This document shows, in pieces, positions 12,122 through 22,039 of a stretch of DNA of 33,143 nt (the first letter of the stretch is position 1; each line of letters starts with the position of its first letter). A program made the translations under genes and the position numbers. The notes under the pieces were generated by a model. The model was not told the DNA's origin and ran no database searches. It saw only the letters and a list, made by a program, of their open reading frames with translations. Where the stretch lies: NCBI RefSeq assembly GCF_000388065.1, contig NW_009242973.1, positions 3,362,168-3,395,310 of the forward strand. The letters are read 5' to 3'. This DNA comes from Fonticula alba (lineage: Eukaryota > Opisthokonta > Rotosphaerida > Fonticulaceae).

Positions 12122-14855
12122 GCCGGAGGGGGGGACCGAGCTGCCGAGATCCACCGACGTCCCGAGGAAGGATATTCCCTCGGGCGAGGGAGTTAGCAGG
12201 ACATCCCCCATACTATGGGAGTCCTGCAGTGGTGGCAGTGACCGAGCGAAAAATTCATCCGCCGGCAGAGGCGGAAAGAAGGATGAGCGCAGGGAGACCA
12301 CCATCATCTCCTACGCGAGGGGGGATGAATAAAAATGTATGTATGTGCGCGTGCGTATGTGTGTGGAAGTGTAAGTGCATGTGCGCGGCAGGGGGCACAG
12401 GGTGAGGCAGAAGGGGACGTGGGGCAACAGATGGGCCGGAGAGAAGAGAGGAGATGGGAAAGTGCCAACCCATGGATGCGCAGAGAAGGGCGCCAGGGCC
12501 GACGCCGGCAACGGACCTGATCTCGAGTGGCGTTGATCGCGCGTGCAAGGATATTCATGTTGTTGACCAGCGTGCCGGCTGGGTCATTGCAAAAAAGCGT
12601 GTCCATCTTGACCACGAGGGAGCCATTTTCCTGTGCCAGGGAGGGCAGGAAAAGAAGGGCAGGAGCAGAGGGAAAGGCGGGAAGGCGGGAAGACGTGGGG
12701 AGATGCAGGGAGACGCAAGGGAAGCCAATCGCGTGCATACGTCAGAACCCGGGCCCAAGCAACATCAACAACCCCATCGGATGAGGCAACACATCCACAG
12801 GTGTGAACACGAGGCACGCACATCATTTACTGGCGAGGTGAACAGGTACCCGGAGGAGATGGCCTGATTGGAGAGGATGTCCTCCGGCTGGCAGGCCAAT
12901 TGCGGATCGAAGCCCATATACCCAAAGGGCACGTCCGACAGGTTGAATGACCCATCAGTGGCCGACTGCGACCGGTCGCCGGGCCCGGTAGATCCGCCCA
13001 AAGCCGGCAAGTAGGACAGGGCAATGGCCCCGCGTCGAGAGGGAGTAAAGAGCCGATGATTCCGGGGGACCGGCAAGGAGAAGGGCCGAAGGCGGAACTG
13101 CAACGCAAGCCAGGAGGAACTGTCCTCGGGCTGCGACACGCCGAACCACACCAGCGACAAGCATCTGGAGTCCTGCCGATCCAAGGCGTCCCACACGTCG
13201 CTCAGGTTCAGCCGTGGCATCATCGACCCGAGTGATACCCAAAACTGGATTCGCAGCCAGAACGGAGGTGAGGGAACAGAAGGGTGCGGATATGAGGGGG
13301 ATGTGTGCACGCGCATGTGTGTTTGTGTGTGCGGGGGGGGGGGGGCAGCTGTGTGCTGTGCGTGCGTGCGTGCGTGCGCGCGCGCATGCGTGTATACACC
13401 CACACGGGGGCTCAAGAGAGAGAGAGAGAGGGAGAGGGAGAGAGACAAGGAGAAGGAAAATGCCCACGGGAGAGAGGCACAGGGCAAGGCAACATACCGA
13501 TAGGCGGCCGGTGTCAGCAGGCCCGGACTCCATCGGCCCGGGCACCGGAACCATCAGCAGCTGACGCTGCCCCTGGCTGGTGAGGTGGACGACCCCGCGA
13601 GGCAGGGATTGTAGAGTGGACACAAGCGCCGCCCGGGGCCGGTCCTCAGCGACCGGACCCGCTGGGACATTCGGCGGCAGGTGCTTGACACGAGCGAGTG
13701 TCCTGTCTGTTGACCGGGGGGCCTCGGCCGAGTCGCTGGCCGAGGGCTTCGCCATGGCCGCCACCGCCACCATGGTAGCCGGTGGCAAAGGGGACGATGC
13801 AGAAGACCCGGCAGTGGTGGTGGCGGTGGCCGACCCGATGGCAGTGCCCATCGTGGGGGATGGAGTGGGGGGAACCAGCACGCCGGCGGTGCTGGCGATC
13901 GGGGCGAGCCCGCCGACTGGCGTCACGGAGATTGTGGGTATCAGATCGCATGGCGGGGACTGAGCACGACCCGATGCAACTCGTGAAGATGCCTCCGGGG
14001 ATGCCATTCCAGGGGTGGACTCGGGCATGACACCGACGAGGCCCGGTGGCCCTGGGTCGACCGGCTTGACGGCTGGGGCCCCGCCTCCGGTGCTGTTGGC
14101 TGCCCGGTGGGTTTGGAGGACACGCTCACGAGAGGTGAGGCTATGTCGGCCAGCTTGTGGTGCGCGCGGAGTCAGGGCTGGCCGGCTTGACGACGCGAAG
14201 GTATGCACACTCGGGGCATAAACACTGCATAAGGACCGGGAGGGATGTACGGCAGGGAGGAAGCACGTCAGCCATCCAGACACAGAGGGGCAGACAGTGG
14301 GGAGGAGGGAGGGGGCAGAGGACTAAAAGGGAGGGAGAGAGGGGAGAACAAAGAAGTGGAGCATAACCATGGCTCGGTCACGACAGCCAGCCTGGGAGAG
14401 GGAGGGGGGGAGGGGCGAGCGCACGGGCCAAAGACCCCAATCGGGGGATTGTGCTCCAACACCGGGGGGAAGGCGTACTCTGCCCCGGGGAGTCGGGCCG
14501 AGTAACTGGGGCCCGGGGCTGGGGCATATGCCGCACTGATTGCCGGGCCGCCGGGCATCGTCAAGTAGCCGGGATAGTGCGACGCTTGATACGACTGCTG
14601 GGGATGGGGGTCTGGCCGGGAGGATGGCGGCGCACCGGACGACGACCGGTTTGCACTTGACCCGGACCAATCCCCCGGCGGTAGATGGTAGCCAGCCGTG
14701 GGGAAGGGCTCGCCGGCGACATTCTGCGGAAAGGGGTGCTCCGGCGCATGGGGCCCGGAGCCGGTGCTTCCATTCGCCGCCGGGGGTCCACCTCCGCCGG
14801 GTGCCCCGGAGGATGTTGAAGAGAGAGTCGAGGAGGAGGGATGCATGGAGGACAT
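1..14855 (-). CDS. MED12: Mediator complex subunit 12 (Srb8), CDK8 kinase module; 3' end outside window
   Basis: MED12 scaffolds and activates the CDK8-cyclin C kinase module of Mediator in the nucleus. Exons read on the minus strand: 14855-14425, 14224-13498, 13244-12831, 12630-12517, 12310-10697, 10471-~10364, ~10260-9314, 9156-8816, 8557-8000, 7837-6408, 6227-5949, 5812-5262, 5138-4957, 4724-3934, 3789-2374, 2214-1870, 1747-1449, 1249-1093, 983-840, 640-1. All phases match; only the 10364/10260 junction is ambiguous. Family evidence: the CDK8-activating segment EDILSNQAISSGY (about residue 490) aligns gap-free with the human segment; a Med12-domain helix YQISFARADWLVRMIQLY (about 965); GLIDERFLLTWLVDQL (about 1118), matching the human GMLDRHEFLTWVLE region; an LCEWAV-type domain with RLLCVWSGLL (about 1805), MVQAFLERL (about 1925) and MGIFSWRSFMRSLISGG (about 1996). 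At about 3,830 codons so far it far exceeds human MED12 (about 2,180). The part after about residue 2300 is unrecognised; it is joined only by splice phase and could be a second gene. Confidence 0.82.
1449..1747 (-). other. MED12: MED12 Cys-rich exon (possible zinc-binding module)
   Basis: A 299-base exon (CAG acceptor, GTGCGT donor). It reads LCPSCRQQL, then CRCSLCPSCRVC about 40 residues later, then HCRC, giving eleven Cys in about 70 residues, mostly in CxxC or CxC spacing. That pattern is typical of zinc ribbons or treble clefs, but I cannot assign a family. It lies in the unrecognised C-terminal third of the protein. Confidence 0.6.
4774..4850. repeat. Compound GTGC/GT/GA microsatellite in a MED12 intron
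   Basis: Plus strand (CGTG)n, then (GT)n, then (GA)n. The sense strand of the intron is therefore CT, AC and GCAC repeats. Intron 4956-4725. Confidence 0.95.
6277..6318. repeat. 16-bp tandem repeat in a MED12 intron
   Basis: The unit GATGCATGTGGCCATA occurs twice in full plus a partial third copy (GATGCATGTC). It lies in the intron 6407-6228. Confidence 0.95.
6408..7837 (-). other. MED12: MED12 exon with LCEWAV-type domain and inserted Cys pairs
   Basis: A 476-codon exon in phase 2/0. It contains, in order, RLLCVWSGLLSV, then CQRC and CPVC pairs about 37 residues apart, then MVQAFLERLLQGG and the ALSLACLVSVLSSMGIFSWRSF block. The first, third and fourth align with consecutive parts of the human VAVCEWAV...VVAKLLEK...LLFCELIRHDVFS region, so the Cys-pair stretch is an insertion within the domain. 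A Gly run coded by GGC/GGG lies at about 6946-6970. The exon ends ...SAIE before a GTGCGT donor. Confidence 0.75.
7917..7979. repeat. C-run tract in a MED12 intron
   Basis: Almost pure C on the plus strand (G on the sense strand), broken by a few A, G and T. Intron 7999-7838. Run lengths may be misassembled. Confidence 0.95.
8751..8802. repeat. (GTGC)n microsatellite in a MED12 intron
   Basis: GTGCGTGC repeats followed by a short GA run, in the intron 8815-8558. Confidence 0.95.
9249..9310. repeat. GA and GACA repeats in a MED12 intron
   Basis: (GA)n, then GACAGACAGACA, in the intron 9313-9157. The sense strand is CT-rich. Confidence 0.93.
10594..10648. repeat. GA-rich repeat in a MED12 intron
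   Basis: GA and GAAAGA units in the intron 10696-10472. Sense strand CT-rich. Confidence 0.93.
11676..11709 (-). repeat. TCC repeat coding polyserine in MED12
   Basis: Ten or more TCC triplets on the sense strand. They directly follow a Cys-rich stretch (CSCC, CQ, CDC, CSC) in exon 5. Confidence 0.9.
12005..12121 (-). repeat. CAG/CAA repeat coding polyglutamine in MED12
   Basis: The sense strand encodes two Gln runs (12121-12088 and 12058-12005) separated by a Tyr/His/Asn stretch (YYHNHYHHH). CAG and CAA codons are mixed. It lies in exon 5, between the N-terminal activating segment and the Med12-domain helix. Confidence 0.95.
13300..13446. repeat. Compound GT/G/GTGC/GA repeat in a MED12 intron
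   Basis: GTGT, a G run (13332-13345), GTGCGTGC, then GA repeats in the intron 13497-13245. Confidence 0.93.
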
Positions 14856-15438
14856 GCTGCTATCAAAGAGCCGAGCGCGAGGGGCCAGCCGCAGCGCTCT
14901 GTCCGTCCGGCCAGGGGGCCTCTCTCTCAGGGGTGTCTTGCACTGCGCGTGCGGCCGAGCCCGACAAGAGGATAAAAGGGTTAGCTGACTGTCGTGCGTG
15001 AAGAGGCGGCAGGCGGGAGACCCGGGGAGAGGCGAGAAAAGGACAAGGGGAAGAAGGAGGGGAGGCGGAGATGCGAGAGGGGGGGGGGGGGCGGACACAG
15101 GAGGGTGCAAGGGGGACTGAGAGAAGGGGGGGTCGGTGAGAAGGAGAAGAGGAGAGTATTGTCACGAGCCGCCACGGCGGCCGCCCATGCTGGCCAGGCC
15201 CACTTGGGCCGAGCGACCGTTCCTCCCCCGCCTCTCCTCCCTCCCGCCGGAGGCTGAGGGAATTTTCAGGAGGTCCGAGACAAGCAGGCTCGATCTCGGG
15301 AGGCGAGGGAAATGGGGGGGGCGGGCCACACGCGCCTTCGGCCGAACCAACGGAGGCCGGTTCCCCGCGGACCGGGGAGAAATGCCGGCCCCGTGCCGGC
15401 AGATTTCGGCCCTGCCTGGGCGGGGCGGCCGCGGGGGG

Positions 15439-15453
15439 NNNNNNNNNNNNNNN
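15439..15453. other. Assembly gap (15 N)
   Basis: Fifteen undetermined bases in a G/C-run-rich stretch, probably a contig join or an unresolved homopolymer. The true length is unknown. Confidence 0.99.
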
Positions 15454-15580
15454 CCCTCCCCCCAGAGGAAAACACACCCAGACACACCCGGAGGCCGACC
15501 CCCTTTCGGCCCCCTGCCCCCCCAGCCGCCGGCGCCTCCGCGCGGGTACGTGCGCGCGCGCGCTTGCCAGAGCTCACGCA

Positions 15581-15582
<2 letters not shown>

Positions 15583-15629
<47 letters not shown>
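15583..15629. repeat. (CA)n microsatellite, about 23 units
   Basis: An uninterrupted CA dinucleotide run outside any coding exon, ending at the hairpin that starts at 15630. Confidence 0.97.
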
Positions 15630-15631
<2 letters not shown>

Positions 15632-15661
15632 CCGCTGCTAGCGGAGACCGCTAGCCCGGCC
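15630..15661. other. Strong hairpin next to the CA repeat
   Basis: GCTAGCGG (15637-15644), loop AGA, CCGCTAGC (15648-15655): a perfect 8-bp stem. An outer GGCCG/CGGCC adds 5 bp across a small internal loop. It could be a transcript end, a small structured RNA element or an assembly-join artefact. Function unknown. Confidence 0.6.
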
Positions 15662-15724
15662 GGGGCTTGGGCACAGGGACCCCTGCGGCCTGAGAAAAGC
15701 CCGCCACACACCACGCCCAGGGGC

Positions 15725-15943
15725 GTGTGGGGGCGCCGGGACGCGCATACGTTGGCATACTATCCGATGGCACTCGAGTTCGGGGAATTTCTCGCAATGA
15801 CGACCCGCGAAATGATCGAGCGTTGGGATGCATGGGGTTCGGTGTGTACGCAGGTGGGGGCGGGCGGAGGCGGCCACGGCGCCGCAGCTCCTGGCCTCGA
15901 AACTCCTCCCCCTGGCAACAAGGCAGGGCGCATGTGTGCCTAG
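15725..15943 (+). other. Possible small ORF, doubtful
   Basis: A 72-codon frame whose middle (EFGEFLAMTTREMIERWDAW) has a more protein-like composition than the surrounding low-complexity frames. Third positions are not strongly GC-biased, unlike the real genes here. I recognise no family. Confidence 0.15.
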
Positions 15944-16073
15944 AGCATAAACCAACCCACTCATGGGAAACCTTCGGGGGATGTATATTTGCCCTTGCAT
16001 CTACTTGAATTCCCCCCTCCCCCGGCCCTGTGGGAAGGGGCGGGACGCAGTGTGGGGGGGGGGGGGGGGCGTG

Positions 16074-16262
16074 TTACTTGCCAGCCATGTAGGATGGATG
16101 CACGGCAGAGGGAGGAATAATGGCCAGCTCGTCGAGCGAGGCGGCCGCCTTCCGGACGAACCACCGGTCGCTCTGGATCTGTGCGATGCGTCCGTTGGAG
16201 GGGCGGGAGGGGAAGAAACGGATATGTGAGTAGGAGTAGGGGGCGTGACAAGTATGCACACA

Positions 16263-16303
<41 letters not shown>

Positions 16304-19300
16304 GAAGGGAGGGAGCAAAGGGCAAATAACAGCCAGTGACCAAGCGGCCCGGCAGAACTGATTGACAGCGGGAACGCGTGTATCCACATACCTTGTGGTG
16401 GTCATTGGACCGGAGAATGCTGATGCGCGCGGCCTCGATGCGCGCGACAAGCTTGCTATGCGCCAGGTACTCCTCACCAAAGTGGCGTCGGAAGGCCTCC
16501 TCGAGAACCAAGAGATCCAAGTTCAGGCAATGCACGCCAACGTTGGTCAGCAGGGGCACATTTGGCGTGCCTGGAGCCGCGAAGGGGAACAGCACACGGG
16601 GGAGAAGGGGGGCAGAGAGGTCAGCAAAAAAAAAAAAAGGAAGGCAGGCAATTCCAGCCTGAAAGGATGTCTGCATGACGGTGATAGGGCGCCATTGGTG
16701 GCCACCTCTTTGGCGCACCGATGGACACCAGGCTGGTGATCTGAGTGGCGACCACTTCGGCCACTGAGCGCCGAAGTGCCAGTGGGAACTGCTCCTGCGT
16801 GCTGAAGAACGACTGAAGCAGCTTTGGGCACAAACAAGCCATGGTCAGCAGGGACAGTCAAAAGGACAGCAACATGGCGGGCCCTGTGGCGGGCTACATT
16901 CACGCACTGACTGCATGCCGGGAGAGGGCAGTTCCACGCTCTCGGCGTCGGGGAATTCCTCAAGCGATGCATATGGCAACCCCCGGGGGTATGCCCAGGC
17001 CCGCTCCACCAGGTACACCCCGAGAGGCATGACCCGGTTGGAGGTGGCCGACGAGGAGGAGGTGACATTATTGAGTGCCAGGGAGGCAGACTTGTTGATG
17101 ATGTCTGGAAGGGGCAGGGCGGTCAGGCAACAGGGGGAAGAGGGGGAGCGAGGGCAGCGCCTTGCTCACCCGGAGGCCAACGGCGGAAGACAATCATGGC
17201 CACGTTTGTCACAAACAAAGGACCGGGCCGGAGGGGGCAAATAACCGGGCGTACCATTGACATGCCGCTTGGCCTGGATGACGGCCGGTGGGGGGCCCTG
17301 ACTGGAGGGCAGCCCGGCGAAGTCCTGCGACAGCCGATCCAGCAACGGGCCTTGGATCAGCACCAGGTCCGACAGGAGGGTCACCACCGAGGGCGGAAGC
17401 TCGAAGTGTGCGGCGGCCGGCTTGAGCGCCGAACTGCCGCCGGTCAAGAACCGCTCGATCAAAGTGCGCAAGTGGTTGGCATACACCAGACACAAGTCCA
17501 GGAGTGATTGCAGGGCCGAGTCGGCCACCTGTTGGTGTTGTCATTGGGCCGGGGTTTGTGCGGGCACAAGGCAAGGCAGCGATTGGGGAGACGGGTCAGT
17601 CGGAGGCCCGGCATATGGCGCCGCATGAGGAGATGACATGCAGAGGCGGAAATGCAGCCGAGCATGCCCAGAAGAAGGGAATGCGGGGTACAGCGACGAG
17701 CGGAGGGGGAGAGGAAAGGGGAGAGAGAGAGAGAGAGAGAAACACCGAGGTAGAGAGACCCAGCCAGGAAGCAACGCACATCATTCAGGTCAAGCTGACG
17801 GAGGTCTCGCAGGAGGATCTCCAGCCGCGAGCAGAGGACACCCAGGCCAAGGGAACACACCTTCGGCAGGTCATCCCCGGAGCCGGGCGGGCCGATGCAA
17901 AAGTGCCCGATTGACTCGAGGGTGACGCCGAACTTGACAGCAATCGCCGGCAGGGACGTCGCCAGGGTGTCGGCCCCAGGGCCAGTGGCCGTACTGGCTC
18001 CGGTGTGGATTTGCAGGGCGCCGCCAGGCCGGCGATCGGCCCCGGACCCCGGGGCGGTGGACACACGTCCGGACCCGGGCCCCGACGGCGCGAGCTCCAG
18101 CGACAGCATCGGCAGGGGCTCCACGGCGGACAGCGCCGCGCGCAGGTGCGACACCGAGCGCGACACATACCGGTCATAGGCCGACGCCAGGCCGGACCGC
18201 ACCAGTGGCGACGTACGCACCAACGAGGCGAACACCAGCCCGAGACGCACCTCGGTGAAGGTGTCCCCCCCGGGTCCGGAGGCCGGCGCGGTGGGGCCCG
18301 TGCCCGCTTGCGCCCCTGGGCCCCCGGACGACGCGAAGGCCGCATCCGCCGCGTCGCTGCGCGTCGCCCCGGCCGCCTGCTGCAAATCCGTGCGGATGTA
18401 AAAGCGCAACTCCTCCAGCGCCTGCAGGCGTGAGGTGGAAATGCGAATGCACTCGGCCACCGTGCGAATGGCCTCCCGCTCGGAGAAGAGCACCGGCCCG
18501 GCTCCCGGGCCGCCGGTTGTCGAAGTGGAGGACCCGGTGCGCGCCAGGTCGAAGCTGGTCACCGAGCTGTCCGGCGAAAGATCCCCCAGTCCCGGGGATG
18601 GCGGCTCATCCAGGAGCGAGCGCCCCCGTGCGGCCGGGCTGTCGTCCGAGATGCTGATCGCCGCCCGGAAGACATACCGCACGAACAGCACAATATAGGA
18701 GTCCAGCATTTGCAAGACCCAGCGAAGGAGACCTAAGGACAAGTGGCGAGAGGTGTCAGTGCCAGAACCGGGAAGAGACGCGAACAGAGCCGGCATGGCA
18801 ATCCGGTGGTCCGTGAGGCAGACGAGGAAGCGCGGCTCACGCACCAGCCGACTGCGAGGAATCGATCAGACCGGCGGCCGCACGCTGGGCCTGAGGCCCC
18901 AACAGCAGGTGCGTCGACGCAGATCCCAGCAGAGCCATCGGGGAGAAGCGCCCCGGTGGGGCGGCTTTGTCGCCGGCTGCCGCGCGCGGTGACGCCCCAG
19001 ACCCCCGGCCAGGCGAGGAGAGCCCGCCCACGGCGGGGGAGGCGCTCGCGGGGCCGGCCACACGCACGGTGGCCCCGGCGGCCGGCGCCGACCGTAGCAC
19101 TCGGTCCAGCGACACCGGTGGCACGAAGAGCTCAATGAACTGCTGTACCACGATGGATACTCCGGAGACGAAGATGGTCACCAGGTTGTCCACATAGTCG
19201 GTAACATGGCGCTCAAAAACAACCGATCTGGGGCGCACAGAGTCAGTGATGCTGCCACTGGCGGGCATGGAGAAGTCAGAGGAGGAGGAGGACAAGCCAA

Positions 19301-20263
19301 CGTACGCCATCTTCTTGTCCAGGACTGATCCGTGTCGTGAGAGGAAGCGCTCCAGCGCCTGATTCAGGCGGAGACACAGGTCAGCACTCGCGAGAGAGAG
19401 AGAGAGAGAGAGGTAGGGAGGGGAGACGCCGGGAGGCAAAAAAAAAGCACAGGTAAACACCGTACCATATCACTCCGGCCGAGCAGCCGCAAGAGGGCAA
19501 TGTGGCGGTGGAGCTGCGTTCGAGAAAGATGCGGCCGGTCGATTGAGTCTGCCAGCGCCAAAACCAGGCGCTCGGAGTAAGACGACAGCGTTGCCAGCAG
19601 GCATTTGATGGAGCTCGCTGGCAGGGTCACCCGCTTGGCTATCCGGGGCTGCGAGCCGTCCAACTCGATGATCATCTGTCGAGCTGCGGGGGCGCATGGG
19701 GGGCATTTGTCAGGGAGATTGGGGCAGGGAGATCTCATGAAAGGAAGGCCGAAAGAGCAGGTCAAGAGGGGGGGGTGGGGGGGAGAGAGAGACAAAGAGA
19801 GGAGGAGGCAGACGCATATGGACGGAAAGGCGGGACGCCGTGACGCGCACCATTGAGCAGATGGCTGTATGCCTCGACGAAGTCCCGATGGGCAATCGCC
19901 ACAGCCATGTCGTCCAAGCGGTTTTGCACATCTTGCGTGGCCTGCTCCATGGGATGGTGGATGCTGGACGTGCTCCCGGCCGGAAGCGCGGCACCGGCCA
20001 GCGTCTTTGGGGTCCGCTTGCGCTCCATCATCGCCTGGAAGGAACCAACCACATTCGGCAATCGAGGAAGGCCGGTGCGCGGGTCTTCGGCCAGGATGGC
20101 CACCGTCCCGCGACCGGTCTTGGACCCGGAGGCCCCGGCACTCCCGCCACCGGCCGGGCCCGGGCCCGTAGCCCCAACCGGGGAGCTGGTCCCCGGCAGC
20201 GGTACCGCGTCCAATGTGGCCGACCGTGCACGGCCACCCGGGGCCGCGTCCTCGGGCCCGGTA

Positions 20264-20296
<33 letters not shown>

Positions 20297-21999
20297 TTGC
20301 CAGCCGACGAGCGCGACAGGGGGTTCTGCCGGAAGCCAAGCTTGGCCAGCGGATTGGACCCGGACCCGGTGACCGACGAAGCCCGCGGCTTGGTGTCGGC
20401 CTCGGCCTCCGGTGTGCCATCGGTGTTGGACACGGTGGCCATGTAGGAGATGACATCGAAGGTGGGGGCCGCCCGGCCGGCCGGGTCGCCCGGCGTCGCC
20501 GAGCCCGACCCCGGCTTTGGAGTGCCTCGGCTGGCGGTCTGCGGCGTGGTGACCGATCCCGGAGCACTGGTACTGGCCCCGGCGGGCGTCTCCGGCGGCG
20601 TGGGCCCCACCGAGGCTGTCAGCCCTGGCGAGCTGAGACTCGACGAGGAGATGGCTGTCAGCGTATTTGTCGACACCTGCCGAGCAAGGCGCTGCTGCTG
20701 CTGTGTCGACTGGGGCTGCTGGCTGGTGCCGCTCGACGAAGAGGGCTCCTGCGGGGTAAGCCCCTTGCCCGGGCGCTGGGCACTAGCCAGGGCACTGTCC
20801 ACAATGGACTTGATCTCCAGCATCAGGGCCCGGGTGGTGAACTGCAAGTAAAACTTGGCCGAGTCGGCGAAGATGCTGAACATCGACTGGCCACCTACAT
20901 GCAGTGAAGTGGAAGAAGGGAGGGGCCTGGTCAGTTCGGAGCAGAGCATGGGCGGGCGGGCGTGTGCAGGCAGCACCAAGTGCTATATGGCAAGGAGCTA
21001 GGGACAGAAAGATGGAGGGGGGGGGGGGGGGACAAAGAAAGACCGACACACCATCGGGATTGTGGACATTGGCCGTGGCCACAGCCGACAAGGGAGCCGA
21101 GAAGACCGCCACAAAGGGAGGCCGCGGGGAGAAGGAGGCCGCCGCTTGCTCCAGCCCGGAGCGCCCGCTCGACAGCGAGTCCACTTGACTTGCCAGGGCC
21201 AAGTACCAGCGCCGCGGGTCGGCCACCAGGCCACCAGGCACAACACCAATGCAACCAGGGGCTCCGCACGGCCCGGCCCCGGCGACCATGGCCCCACTCC
21301 CATCGGTGGTGGTGCCGGCGCCGGTGCCGGTGCCGGCAATGGCGCCAGAGGTCATGGTAGACGCCGGCGACAGACTCAGGGCCGCCGACTGCCGGCTCAG
21401 CAGTGGCGAGGGCTGGCTCGGGGCGGGGATCCCCCCGAGCGGGGGGGAGGACTCGCCCGAGCCCGGACGACCGCCAGGCAGGGGACCCTTGTCCCCGGGC
21501 TTGGCCCGGCCCTGGGATTGCGCCGCACAGGAGGCACACTGCTGCACCCCGGAGGAAAAGCGCATCGCCTCGGACATGGCATCAGCCCCGCCACCGCCGA
21601 CCGCCCCGACCGCCGCGGCCATCGTCGAGTAGCCGCCCGTCACGCCGCTCATGATGGACGTGGTCACGGTTTCCAGGACCGTCGACCCGAAGGCCAGCGG
21701 ATTGATCAGAGACCCGCTGCTGAAATGCCCGCTGGTGCCCTGGGAGTAGGACTGCAGCCCGGGCCCATGCCCGGGGCCAGACCCGGACAGGGGGGATGGA
21801 CCGTGCCCGGAGCCGGCCGTCCCGGATGGGCCTCCCCGACGTAGGCCGGCCCCGCCAACCGGACTGTTGGACCGCCGGTGGCCGCTGCCAGGGGGGCCGC
21901 CACCACCGTAGTGAGTGCCGCCGGAGGTGGCGGCGGTGGCGGCGGCAGCGGTCGAGGCGCCGGCGGCCGAGTGCATGCCCCCGCCACTGCCGTTGCTGC

Positions 22000-22039
<40 letters not shown>

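Larger units (their letters stand above)
14856..16073. other. EXO84-MED12 intergenic region
   Basis: It holds the EXO84 3' flank and the MED12 promoter/5' UTR. The part next to MED12 (14990-15160) is strongly purine-rich on the plus strand. Then come an assembly gap, a (CA)n tract, a hairpin and an unexplained stretch at 15662-15945 that looks less repetitive than its surroundings. Confidence 0.6.

Noticed and set aside
19840-20907. 355-codon plus-strand open frame
   Set aside because: Antisense shadow of EXO84 exon 4. No recognisable motif.
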